A stretch of 64,000 nucleotides of DNA, from assembly GCA_019843655.1 (NCBI GenBank), contig JACDQD010000005.1, positions 9,141,575 to 9,205,574 of the forward strand, written 5' to 3'. The stretch comes from Lethocerus indicus (Eukaryota > Arthropoda > Insecta > Hemiptera > Belostomatidae). Both the position numbers and the translations under genes were made by a program. Shown here in pieces: positions 44,132 through 57,800 of the stretch (its first letter is position 1; each line of letters starts with the position of its first letter). Under the pieces are notes generated by a model, which was not told the origin of the DNA, did not search any database, and saw only the letters and a list, made by a program, of their open reading frames with translations.

Positions 44132-44616
44132 GTGTGTAAGTTTACGCACGAAAGCTTTTTTTTATTCATAATATCTATGAGTCGTGCGGTCCATGCGATC
44201 CACCGTTTTGAAGGAAGAAAATAAACGATATATTATATTGTCCGAATTTGTGCTTCCAACAAGTTCTGTTATCAGTTTTGATAACTAAAAAAGAGAAATG
44301 AGCTTAGGTCTGAAGTGCCCCCGAAACCCCCGGTGTGCGCGGTCAATTTCAAGTTTAATAAAATTACGTATTTTTTTCTTTTCCGAACTTGTTTTTTATT
44401 TATCGTTAATAAATGTTTTTTGTACGAAGAAAATATGTGCGCCGTTTCCGTCTCCCAGCGTCGTTTCGGTCAACGAAAAAGAGATTTCCATTTGTGTAAG
44501 CGTCCCCTCTCAACTGTAGGCTGTGTACCGCATGGACGCACGAGGAGTTAGCAGAGAGAGAGAGATATTTAGATATTTAGGTTGTATTTTTTTTGTTTTT
44601 TTTTTTTTAAATGTGT

Positions 44617-44746
44617 CTACTTGCTCTGTACGAGGTTCAAGAACTCCTCCCTTGTCTTTGGGTCGTCTCTGAAGACTCCCAGCATTGTCGACGTCATCGT
44701 CTTGCTGTTGATTTTCTGGACGCCTCGCATCACCATGCACATGTGC
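44617..44746 (-). CDS. GCH1: GCH1 last exon with stop
   Basis: A 130-nt exon after [53 protein letters not shown] at 44617-44619. A possible poly(A) signal (TTTATT on plus) lies at 44395-44400. Confidence 0.97.
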
Positions 44747-46847
44747 CTGTGAGGAGAATAAATGATTTTCATATTATATATAAAAACATTTATATATAGA
44801 AAACATTCCAGTAAGAATCATCGGTTGGTTTTATTTATTTTCACGAGAGTATTTTTCATTCAAAAATTACATTCGTGCCCACACAAACGTAAATTTCATG
44901 CCTCTACAGTAATTAAGACTTTTACAGAGTTTTGACTCAGTGAAGTTTGAGAGGTTTTCAAGTGTCAGCGGTTTCTAGAGCACCTTGCAATAGTTTTAGT
45001 TTCTTTATATCCTTACTTATATGTGTACTTTACACAACAGTCAGATTGGGGTCAGTGCGGTTACGATGCTTTTTTCCCCCGTTGCAGTAGTTCTAAAAAA
45101 GGGGGAAACTTAATACACTCGTCCAGAGATTTCAGGCCTAAGTCCTGCATTATTGCGAATTTTTCTTCACCAAAAAAAAATTCGACTTTATCCACTCAGG
45201 GACGCTTTACGGGGCCAGATAAACTGTCCGCCTTAAAAGCGGGGCTTAAGAGGGCGTTTAAGTCTAGACTGGGGTTGGGGACCGAGCTGTTCATTCATGC
45301 GGGACAGACAGATAGAAAACGTGAAATGAATAATGAATTTTTCAAAAAATTAACCGACAAAAATGTATCTTTCCTGCTGAATAAGGAAAATATAAATTGG
45401 AGGGAAACAGCCCCAGACACAGAATATATAGTAAATTCGGAAATTAATTATTAACTACCATAAATTTGGTGTGTTTCTGACTCCTCTCTCCGGTGGGTCT
45501 CTTGCTAGACCGGTTTTGACCGCTCACCATCTTCAGTACAGGTGTTACTCACTTTGGATGTTTTTCGGGCATCGACCACAGTACAAGTGACAGTGACAAG
45601 TGCAGTGAGGATGCCCAAAAAACATCCAAAGTGTCAAAAGTGACTAACACCGCTACGGAAGATGGCGAGCGGCCGAAACCGGTCTAGCAAAAGACCAAAC
45701 CGGCGAGAGGAGACAGAAACACACGAAATCTACGGTGTTCCAACTCCTCGATGACCACAAAACAGGTAAGTTAAACTAGAATAAATACGCTTTAATTTTT
45801 AACGTTAAACAATTTTTATCCGTAAACAATGTAGGAATTACTGTAAAATATCGTACAGAATTTTCTGATTGGCATGTATGAAAGTTTTGCTTTCAATACT
45901 GCCCGGCGACCTTTTCTTTAACCCTAACTAATGGGACTAATTTATTCCTCTTCATCGAAGTTAGCGTCGTCTACAGACGTTGGGAGTCAAAGGGCCCGAA
46001 AATTCCTGGAACTTTATAATTAATATGAAAATAAATTGTCTACTTACACAGCTTCAACGACAACAGCTACGCCGGCCGGCTGTACGGCCTTCGTTACGGC
46101 TATAGCGATCTGTTTCGTCAGCCTCTCTTGTACTGCAACAGGAAAAAATAATAAAAAATAATTTAAAAAATTTAAATACGAGTTACAAAATTCCGTTTAA
46201 TGACAGTGAAATACGATATTGCCACGCGAATAAACGAGCTGTAAGCGAAAGACAAGATCTATAAGCTGTTGAAGATCGCGCTTCGAATATAAACAAAGTT
46301 GCTTTTCAAAACCTTCCGTCCTTAATAAGCTTAATAACAGCTTTACCAACTCGTTGCGAACTTTACAGAGTCGAATTCAACTTTATTCCACTATCACAGT
46401 ACAGAGATACGGAATTTAACCCTCTACGAGCCAGTGTAACCTTCAGTACACGTTTCAATTTATCCAGATTTTACCAAATAATTATAGCGTTTTTCGTGAG
46501 ATGGCGCATGAATCTTAATCCTATAACGCTGTCGAGACAACCAATATCAATATCATTTGTTTTTTCATTTGCATATATAGGTTTATAATTTTGATTTTTC
46601 GTCTCAATTTTTTTGGATTTAAAATAAAAATACGGCCCATAGAGGGTTAACTTGTGGGGTGACGCCAGAGTTATTACCTCAGGTTATTGCATTTTTGTTT
46701 TAAATTAAATGGGAAATAAATAGAAAGGAAATGGGAAAAAACAATCTCGAGTGCCAATTCGCACGAGCATATGCCAATTTCTGCGGGATGAATTCGTGAA
46801 TTGCGTGCGTTATGAAATAACAGCGTCACAAGTCATTGAACTTGGTT

Positions 46848-46900
<53 letters not shown>

Positions 46901-49900
46901 GAGTTCTGCTCTCAATACTGCCCGGCGACTGGTTCTTTAACGCAAATAGAGCACTTGAGGAAAACGCAAATCTCAAAAAAAAAAAAGAAAAACGATTGCC
47001 AAACAAATTATAGACCAATTACAGAGCAAGACGAAAAAAACCATATTATTTTAAATAGTTGTTGCAAAAAAACTCGTTCCAGAAACGCGAAAATAAAATG
47101 GCTGTAACTTTGAAATATATTCAGAAAATATGGAGATATCTGAAGTGTCTTCTTTCCCTTTTTCAAACGACAGCGTCGGTTTCGCCCTCATCGGTTAGCA
47201 ATAGAGACAATAAGCTCCTTACAGGGAATTCAATTAACCTGAGAGGCATTTTCTGAGAATAGATATCGAAATTTAGAGCGAACTTAACAATCTACGGGCC
47301 CGTGTAACTTTCAGGTCACATTTCAATTTATCGAAATTTTACCAAATAATTATAGCTTTTTTCGTGAGATGGCGCATAAATTTTAATCCTACAACGTTGT
47401 CAAAACAACCGATATCAATTTTTTTTTCATTCGCATATATAGGTCCGAAATTGCTGATTTTTCGTTCCCCCAATTTTTTGGATTTAAAATAAAAATTCGG
47501 GCCATAGAGGGTTAATTCATTTTTTCAAAACTTGTGTCTTAATTAAATTATATTTGAATTTACATATTTAATATTCAGAAACGCCTTGCCTACGGAAGGG
47601 AGGGTGAACGCATTCGCGCCGGAATGAATCATCAACAACGTTTTGTCTTCACGTATTATTGTTTAATTGGACTTTATCGCCAAGAACAATACACAGGTCG
47701 GTATCGTGCGAGTCAATGCCGTACTGTTAGTATCGCGGCATTTATTTGTTTTTTGAAACCGTCGTTTCAAAAACGCTTCATAAAAAAGTTGCAATTACAG
47801 CAGGCGGAAAAATCCATTTCGCGTTCGGGGAATTTATTAGTCACGCCCAATTTATTACGGGTACACAAAAGTAATCAACAATTTGATAAGACGCATTTTG
47901 GTCTTTAGGAGTTCTTCAAGAGGGGAATCGAAAATTTTCCGGAAAAGTGGCACAGAGTTGTTGATAATATTGGTGAATATAAGTTTCCATTATAGCAAAA
48001 TAAAATGAATTCCAAAGTCATAATGTTGATTACTTTTGGGTAACCCTAATATAATCTATTACAACAGGCTACGCAGTACGCAGAGCGTTCATTTTAATCC
48101 TTGAGCATACTGAAACCGAAAAAGTGGTACGATTCCCAAACGCCACAACGGTGGGAGGTTTTTTTATTATCCCGTATTCCGCAAAGTTGCGACACTTTGC
48201 GCGGTCGCCGGTTGTCCATATTCCTCGGGCAAATTGGGCCCGATCTCGCGAAGGCCGAGAGAAAGTTTATTACTGTGTGTATTACTTAATTGAGAACAAG
48301 GTAAAATAATCAGCAGCGGAGAGGAAGAAGAAGAAAAAACGGGACAACCTTCTCGAAAGGGAAATAACGAAATTCGGTTTGAAATAAAATAATGAGGTAA
48401 AGAATGGAAACGATAAGAAACCGGGACTTACCGGTGAGTCGCCTGCTGTAGATTTCGACGATTCTGAAACACACAGAGAGAATTTTATGTTTTAATCATT
48501 TTAATGCGTTTTATTAATATTATTATTATTGTTTTTTATTATTACGAAAAGATATATTACTGTTAATAATTTTTTTTTAAATTTTCTTTTAAAATAATCA
48601 GTACTGTTTGATGCAGCCATACTGTTTGATAATATTCTCCAACTTATCGAACAAACCTAAAAATTTATGTAAATACTAATTAATTACTTCCTTTTATGGC
48701 ATCACAGAAATTTCATTTTCTTACCAATCTTTGGTTTCGAATATATTTTTTTTATGTAAAGGAACGATTTTTCCAGCGCTTTTTTGTCAACGCGTAAAAT
48801 TCATTTACTCGTTTTCAACGCACCACGATGGGTTAACTTTTCCCGACTATCACAATAATATTGTAAAAGAATTCATGTTTAATGTATTATAATATTTAAG
48901 AATATAAATTTAGTAAGGCTAATAGACCGGAATGCATGCAGTAATCACCATTTGTATATATCGTTGTATCGTTATAATATTTGTATTTAAAGAAATAAAA
49001 ATTATTTGTATCTTCTGTATCTACGATGGGTTAAAGGAAACGGGCCCGTAGCGATAAAGATCGCGGTGCAAGAGAAACGACAGTAACAAAATATAAGATG
49101 AAAACAATCGGAAAGCATGAAAAAATAACGCACTGAGGGAAATTTCTCGAACGTATTTCAAAACGGGGGGAAATCCTGGAGACGGAAGTGGGAGAAACAA
49201 AGGCCGGGACCGAAAGAAAATAAAGAGGCGTTCGCAAAGAGATAATTTTCCCTTTTTCCCCGTTTTTCCTGTCGCTACATTATGTTTCCATTCATGTATT
49301 TACGTCTCAAATAGGAATAGGAAGGAGACGAGGGTGCGCTCAATTTGCGGCGGCAATACAGTAAAATACAATCACTGAAAAATTGAAGCTTTTACAGGAA
49401 TTGAGCGTTTACATTTTTTCTTTTGAGGTCTCATTTCCTCTCACTGACTCAATCCTCAGCTGCTCCGTAATGTATGGTCCAATATTTGGACAGGTTTCAA
49501 ACCCTGCTACAATATTTATGGTTTTCTTTCTTTCGAAAATACCGGTAGGACTGGAATAAGTCGAAAACGACTGGAATAAGTATGTAAAGTATACCGTAGA
49601 TTTGTTGTGTTTCTGTCTCCACTCGCCGGTTTGGTCTTTTCTTAGACCGGTTTCGGCTGTTCGCCATCCTCAGTAGCGGCGTCAGTCACTTGGATGTTTT
49701 TTGGGAATTCTCACTACACTGTCACTGTCACTTGTACTGTGGCCGATGCCCGAAAAACATCCAAAGTGACTGATACCACTACTGAAGACGGCGAACGGCC
49801 GAAACCGGTCTGGCGAAAGACCGAACCGGCGAGAGGAGACAGAATCACGCGAAATCTACGGTACTCCAACCCCTAGAAAACCACAAAACAGGTTAAACCT

Positions 49901-52900
49901 CCCTTATTTATTTCTTCATGGTTTGACTCCAACGAACCAAAGTCAAAACTTTAGCTCGCATTTTATTTTTCTAAAAAGAAAATCTGAAAAATCGCTGTAC
50001 TGTTAAATTTGTATCCCCCTTTTATCGGCCCCCCGCTGTCTTTTTATTGCGGCAATCATTTTATTTTTAGCCGTTTATGTGGGTGTAGCGTGAAAGAAAC
50101 CATCCCCTTTTTGTGATCTCTGTGCATTAGTCGCGATCGTTATCGCACTTTTTATTTTATCGAACTTAAAACATTTACTCATCGAAAGAGCCGAATTTCC
50201 CCCGCGACCCGAACTTGAACTGTCACACCGACGTTATATTGCTGTTTTTCGGTTTTTAGACAGCGGAGGACGCTACAAAGTATGTACACTTAAATAGTAT
50301 ATACGTCGGATGTCGAGCCAAACGTGTTTCTTACCTGGCCAATTTGCTGAGGCCGAGGATTTTCTTGTTGGGCAAATAGCCGATTGACACCTTGCCGTAG
50401 AATGGGACTAGGTGGTGTTCGCACATCGAGAACATTTCTATGTCCTTCACCAGCACCATTTCGTCGTGGTCCTCGTCGAAAACGGCGTCATTCAGGACGT
50501 CTGCAATCAGGAAAAAAATATAATAAATATATATATTAAAATAAATTCCGGCCCGAGTTAATGAGGCCGGTTAATACCGCCGGTGTTTGAAAACTTGTCA
50601 ATGCGATTTATCAAAATGGTTCATTGAGACCCAAATTTATCGAGAGTTTATTTTGGTTTATGTCGCCCATTCTACCTACTATAAACGCATGTATGGGAGC
50701 TTAAATATTTATTCATACTTATATTTACATACGGTTCGGTAACCTTATTTCCTCTAAAGTAACAAATGTTCAAGTAACAAATAGTAGCGTAATGATCATA
50801 ATTTATATTAGTTTCTAATACCTGTTTTGTGGTCTGCGAGGAGTCGGAATACCGTAGATTGCGTGTGTGACAGGTTTCGGCTGCTCGCAAACTTCAGTAG
50901 AGGTGTCACTCACTTTGGATGGTTTTCGGGCACCGACCACAGTACAAGTGACAGTGGCAGTGCAGTGGGGATGCCCAAAGAACATCCGAAGAGCCAAAAG
51001 TGACTGACACCGCTACTGAAGACGGCGAGCGGCCGAAACCGGTCTAGCAAGAGAGGAGACAGAAACACACGAAATCGACGGCATAATTTATGTATAAAGG
51101 AAAGTCTTAAATGCGACACTGTTCAAAATACGACCCCGTGTAGTATTTTATTATACCTGTTATATTCAGTGTTTTGAAATACTTCAGATTGAAGTAGGGC
51201 AGTTGGCAGGCATTACATTATTATTGCGAGCCGTCCCCCTCCAAGGGCCGCAAAGCCGGCGCCCTTCTCATTGAATTGGTAATGTACTCCGGAGGCCTCT
51301 CCTCTCCACTACACGGACTGCGTTTTAGTGGAAAGCCCTCTTACCGGCGGAAAATACCCTCGTGGAGGAGTCGCCCTTTTCCCACTTTTCAACCCCGCCG
51401 AGCCGCTGAAATATCTCCACTAATTTTTCATTTCTTTGCGTCCACGTTCAGGTGAGACAGAATAGAAAATATTTAATACAACAGATTTGCCTAAAAACCC
51501 TCAGGGATAAATTTAACAACATCTCTATCTCTTAAGGCTTTTTTCCGGTGGATTTTCTGCTCCGACAACACGAATATCGGTATAGTTTTTTCAACTTCCT
51601 ATTTTTGCCTTCTCAACCCCTATTTTTTCCCTTATTTATTTACAGTTATGTTTAGCTCTTTAAAAACGTTAATTGAATAAAAATTATTCCACTATGCTTT
51701 CTACGGATTGTTCCAGAATTTTTTTTAATCAATGACCTCTTGTGGTTTGTGGAATACTGCTCTCAATACTGCCTTGTAACCGGTTTCTTCAGCCTTCAAT
51801 CCCTCTTCATCGCTGGTTCATTCTTCATTCGCTGGCCATCCCAGCGACACTTTACATCGTTTCCCGAGAAAATCAAAACGTGGAAAGTGTTTCAGCAATC
51901 TTAAATAATCGCGTTCATTGATATCACTTTATTTTGATCACCGACTCAACCAACAGCTTGACAAAACACAGGGAACAACAGACTATCTCGAGTGTATCTC
52001 TGACATCGTACACTCATCACCTAATTCCGGAAATCGCCTTTACGCAAATATGTAAAAGCGACATGGAGCAGAGTGACATTCTCGCCAGCACGATGCCGTA
52101 TCGCTGCGTTACATATACTGAATGGGCCAAGTATTCCTCCGTACAGGATAGGAAACTATGCGGTTCCAACATCCAACATTGATTCCAAAGAGATTCCAAT
52201 CCGAAGTCCTTTTAAACATCCTTAATACCTCCTCAACACCCCGGTATGCTCCTAATTGCCACCACCTCAGCATACCGACAGCCGAAGTAATAAAATTCCG
52301 GTTCCCGAGGTACTTAATTCTAACCAGAAGTACCTCCGGTTAACGAGGGCCATTAAAAAAAAATATTTAAATCTTATCATAAATTAATTTAAAAAAAACA
52401 CTATTAAACGTTGCCTAGGTAGATATTTTTCTCTGATTTTAAAGCGCCGAGCATTCTGAATACGAACCGCCCCCGGTTAACGACGGCCATTTTAATTAGA
52501 TTTCCAAACCTTGCGTTATATCATCATGGATAACACCACCCAGAAAAAAATGTTATTAATTAATTAAAAGTAAACACAATAAACGTTACCTAGGCAGATA
52601 TTTTTCTCTGATTTTCAAAGCGGCCAGCATTCCGAATACGAACCACCTCCGGTTAACGATGGCCATTTTAATTAGATTTCCAAACCGTTTTTACTAATGG
52701 CCTCAAATCTTATCATAATTTAATTGTAAGAAAACACTAATAAACGTTACCCGGGTAGATATTTTTCTCTGATTTTAAAGCGGCGTGCATTAGCTAATTT
52801 CGACTCCCCGATCTGCTAGCGCTAGCCTCGGGTTCCTAACCGGCAGAGACACTTCTTATTTGAATTATTAAGCTGGTACAATTTGAAAGCTTCTGTCCTA

Positions 52901-53553
52901 CCGAAGCCGTCTCTCCCCGGGGGTGCAGACGGTCTCAATCCAGAGAAGAGGGCTAATATTTGTCCCGGTTATTTTCATCCGGGAGAGAACAATTGAAAAT
53001 GCAGCCGCTCCCATTTTTTCTTTTCTACCATTTTTCTTTCTCCTCGGTCATTACCGAAAAGCGCGCTCTGTTTGTAAACACTGGGAAAAAGCCCAGGAGA
53101 CAATATACAATATTTTAGTTTCTCAGTCCGCCCCCCCGTTCAGTAACAGCGGAAAACCCATTATTCCACCCCCAGAGATATCAACCCCCGTGGGCTCACA
53201 AATTTTAAAAAAGTATCTCGGCGGATAAAACAGTAGGAAAAATATAGAGAGAGCCTAGCGTGTTTTCTATTTCAATTGTAACAATACCGAGAAAAAGAAA
53301 AAATTCAATTATATTTTCGGTTCGAACAATATTCCTTTGTAGCTAAACGATACGGTGCGGGTATTTTAGTTGAAAATGGAAATTTTCATATGTTATATAT
53401 AAATTAGAATGTCTCTAGGACTACTTCATCCAACCTTAGTTATTTATATAAAATAAAAGTTTATGTAAGAAGATACAGGGTGGTTGAATAAACGGCCATT
53501 ACTGTCTAAGTGTGTTTCAGTCAATTATTATCCTTATTTATCCTTTTCAAAAC

Positions 53554-53608
<55 letters not shown>

Positions 53609-54015
53609 TTTCTTCGCTATTCTAACAAGATCTCAAAACAATTTCAGAGATGACGAATTCTAAATAAGTCATTCATTGTCCAGTAACCTTTGTTTGATTG
53701 TCTATTGTGTGCGTTTAAAGAAAAATAAAGCATATGCAATTATTACTAGCTTCGGGTAGGATCTAGAAAGAGTAGCAAGGGTTGATGACTTTCTAGTGTT
53801 CCGCGATTTTTCCATTTTCCCCATATTTATTTCAGGTTTGTCTAAGAATTTCTTTATAATGACGAGATGGGTGCGTATAGAACCCCCATATTGCTGCCCA
53901 CTCTAGTTAGAACAGGGCATTGTATTCCTTGGGTCAAAACAAACTCAAAAAATCCTGCTGACAGTATGTCCTTTTTTTAGCTATATTAAAAAATATTAAG
54001 GGACATGTTTAATAA

Positions 54016-54056
<41 letters not shown>

Positions 54057-54763
54057 AATGTTTAATATTATATATGTAGGCAAGTAAAGATGAAATGAGT
54101 AAATTATGTATCCTCACTCATATGGGGGAATAAAGTTAAATTCAACATGGAAATGCTATATAGGGAATATCAGACGATTGTGGATAGCTCTCTATATTAT
54201 ACAATGTGTAAATAAGATATAAATATGACAGCAACGAGTGACCGGCTGACGAAACCCTATCATTGTATCAAATATACCCTCCCTCTCTATAGCACAGTTT
54301 ATAGGAACAGGCTTGATTCAGACTTTATAGATAAGGTTGTATAGGTTGAATTGATCCAAATTAAACCATTACGTGGCTTTAAGAGATCGATTTTAAGACC
54401 CGTCACCGATCCGTCATCCTCAATCTGGTGATCCAGCGTGTTCTCCATTCGCCGGTCTTGTAACTCATTGTACATAAAACAAATAGATATGGAACAAATA
54501 AATGTAGAAAGGCCCTTGCATATTTAAAGGTAAAGAAATTGTTTTACTAAGTTTTAATGTAATTGAGAATAAAATAAATACACGTAGCTCGAAAATTCGA
54601 CTACCCCGATAGACTTTGGTTTAGTTAATTCTAATCTCATAAACACTATGGTGTTGGCATTTTTTAAAGAGTTAATAAATAACACATTATCGAGTGCAGT
54701 TCGTCCGCTTCTTCAATTGGGTCTATTTGTATTAGTAAATTGACATTCACGATTCGTAGTTAG

Positions 54764-54815
<52 letters not shown>

Positions 54816-57800
54816 GAGACAGAAGGAGAGAAAGGTCAATAGCTGTAATGAGCTATGCAGGCAGACTGTAACGTAATTTACAGATTGCAGAATGTTGTTA
54901 CTCGTTTGGAACAGTTTTAGTTATACAAAAGGCTGAGTGTACACAGCGCTATACGTGAAAACGTAAACTCATTATCTTTAAGGGTTCGCAGGTAGATATA
55001 AGAGCTGTATTCAAATGTATAAGTGGATTTCACCAAAACAGAGTGATTTTGCATCTCAATACTTTATTACATATATAAATATAAGGGAATAGATGAGCAG
55101 ACAGTCTTGGGACGATACTCCGGTTAGTTCAGTCGACGGTCATGCTTCGAAGTCAAATTCAGTCTTATTCTACCGAGAACTCTCTTAAATAACATCAGCA
55201 GTCATGAGGAACACGAATAATAAATTAGAATCAAATTTAATCAGTTCCATACAGCTCCTTTTAGTAGCAACGAAGGTGCGGGGATAATATCTCTATAATT
55301 GTACATAATACAACTCACATTCGTCTTATTCCATAGCATAATTAAAAACTTAATTCAGAAACGGAAGTGTTAGGTGTCATAGCTATCAAACTTTTCCACG
55401 CCGAATCAAAATTGTCAGCGCCTTCTTTTTTACTGGTCCTGAGAGAGAGAGAGAGAGAGCCTGTGAAATCTAGTTAATCTAATTGAACTTCTTGAAACGC
55501 CTCCCCACGTTCCTGACAATGTCCAGAGGTTAAATCAAATTTACCGCTTTGCCTTTGTACCGAACTTAAACGGGACGCGGATAAAACTTTTTCTTCCCGC
55601 GTTCCGGCAGGCAAACTCTTCTTCTAATCTGTTCTTCCGCCTAATTCCGATTATACAGATCGGACGGTACCATTTTATGACTCATCTCAGTCTCCAGACA
55701 ATTCTCTTGTCTGGAGAAGAGGAGTGTTTGCTCTCCAACTGCCGGAACGTTTATCTATTAAACATTTAATCAGGTGGACATTTTGATAATTTTGCAACCG
55801 TCAAGGATGGATGGTCTTAATTTCCAATCTAAACTAGCTTTAGACATTAGAGATTAGGCATTTACAAATTAAAAAAGGAAAATTGATTTAAGTGGTGTCC
55901 TGATACGCTTCTCGCGACCATTAGGTGGCACTTTCCTGACTTGTTATTCTGGACTGAGAAGATCTCTGCGCCAGTGGATGGTTAACGGAGGAAAGAGATT
56001 CGACGAGAGTATCGGGACGAGCAGATGAAAGGCGGGAATGCAATTCAGAATACCGGGAATTTAGGACTTGGTGTCGACTGTAGGTATGCGAAGAGTGTGT
56101 GATTGGAAACATACCAGGGGGGGGGGAGCATTGAGGACGGTTCGAGGGACGATTGGAATGTCTGGACGCGAGCAGGGTTGGATGTCTAGGGCCCCGAGAG
56201 TTCCCTGAACTTTTATAAGAAAACATGTATGTTTTAATATTGTTTAAGATGTGGCGGGCAAGCGGCGGCGTAAACATTGAAAGCCTTAAAAAGTACCGTC
56301 ATTAGAAAAGGTTTCGCGAATCTACCGATATAAATTTCTAAATCAAATATATACAATATTGTCTTAACGCCAAATTTAACTGAGTAAAGAGGTCGGGACG
56401 ATTTGTAAGCGCTACGCCTAATGATTCTCATTAAAGTTTCCGAAATTAGAATCACAAACGGGACAGTGAAAAGACATCCCCCCCGCTGTAATGGGCGCCC
56501 TGTTGAGTCAACCGATAATTCATAAATTGGCGTTATCACGAACTTATTTCAGTTTCCGGCTTCTTTCTAGGCCTGCAGTCATCAATTCTGCACTCTGCCG
56601 GGATCGGAATGCAACCCGCCTCGCATAAAGGAGCAGGGGGAGTCGCTGATTTATGGCAATAATTCCCTCTTTTTATTATTTTCTATTTTAATCAATCGAT
56701 AATGTATGAATCGTGTTTACTTATAACAGCTTTATTTATAGCGGCCCGGACAGAGAGACCATCAATTCTGAATGCATTTAAGCGGGCTGATTTATCGCTC
56801 TGGAGCATGCACTTTCTTTCACTTGACGTGAATGTAAATATACTTTTTATATATTTTTGCGTAAATTGCTAGGATCGGAGGAAAGATTTTTAATCTTAAA
56901 AAAACACATAAATCGGATTTTTGTCTTCATCTTATGAGATTTAAATACGTTTTCTAGTGAAAATAAAAACTAGACGCGCTCCTTCCGCGAGTAGAAGAGA
57001 TACTAAATATATCAAAAATATATTTAAGAAAGTAGAATTATGTGTGGTCCTCTACACATAATAGAATCATTTTGAATTAATATTCATTACGGCTCCGGAA
57101 CCCCTCCCGCCGGGACTAAGCTTTTTGATTTGATCTGCGGCGTACGTATAAAGGATAGCGTACATTTACACGTTGAATTGAAAGTTCGATGGGATCGGCG
57201 TTCGGAAAGTTGTGGACGAGGCCGGATATCTGACGTCTCTAGTTGGACAATTAGGGGGCAGGCACGGACTTTAGCCGGGGCGCGCTGACATCGTGTAGAA
57301 CAAGGGCAGGCGGAGGAGCGAGATGGAGGGAGGGATGGTGGTCGAGATTGAAAAGGAGTGAGAGGGAGAGTGAAATGGCGGGGGATTGTTGGCTAGCGGC
57401 GGCCACTTCCTCAGCCCCTTATCGAACGCGCCACGAGATTGTGTCGCCATGGCGACCCCGCCAAACCCCATTCTCAGAACATCCCTCTCCCGCACCCTCT
57501 CTCTATCTATCTCTACATAATTATCATATAACGGTAGTTAGAACTGCGACTAAAATTAAAACTTGGTAATATTTCAAATTTTTTTCTTTTTCCCATTAAA
57601 CTTAAATATTTGAATTCAAATGACGGTACTCTTTGAGCGTTCGCGGGAAAATTTTTTTTCCAGCTATACACTATTCCCCTATATGGTACTTCGCTAGGGA
57701 GCTTCGCGTCCCGGACGAAGATTCGCGGGGAAAGGCGAGCATGAGCCCGCGATGACGGGGAATAAATTAGTTCGGCTGATTTTATATAATTCAGCACATG

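Larger units (their letters stand above)
38934..44616. other. Spacer between convergent CycC and GCH1
   Basis: A 5.7-kb spacer holding both 3' UTRs, two long (TA)n tracts, a degenerate piggyBac-like MITE and the CTCF-like array. 39145-39195 resembles a fragment of the hairpin element arm. 42900-44000 is extremely AT-rich. No gene recognised. Confidence 0.7.
46133..48431. other. GCH1 intron with clustered MITEs
   Basis: A 2.3-kb intron with two piggyBac-like MITEs, a (TA)n tract and a Tc1/mariner-related MITE. 47580-47860 contains an open frame that runs into the last MITE and is not recognised. Confidence 0.8.

Noticed and set aside
45023..45454. 143-codon open frame on plus in the last GCH1 intron
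   Set aside because: It begins with GTG, has no recognised motif and lies antisense in an intron; a decayed repeat is possible but unsupported.
54766..54811. Repeat arrays as CRISPR-like structures
   Set aside because: The window is eukaryotic and the arrays are simple dinucleotide tracts or tandem repeats without spacers.
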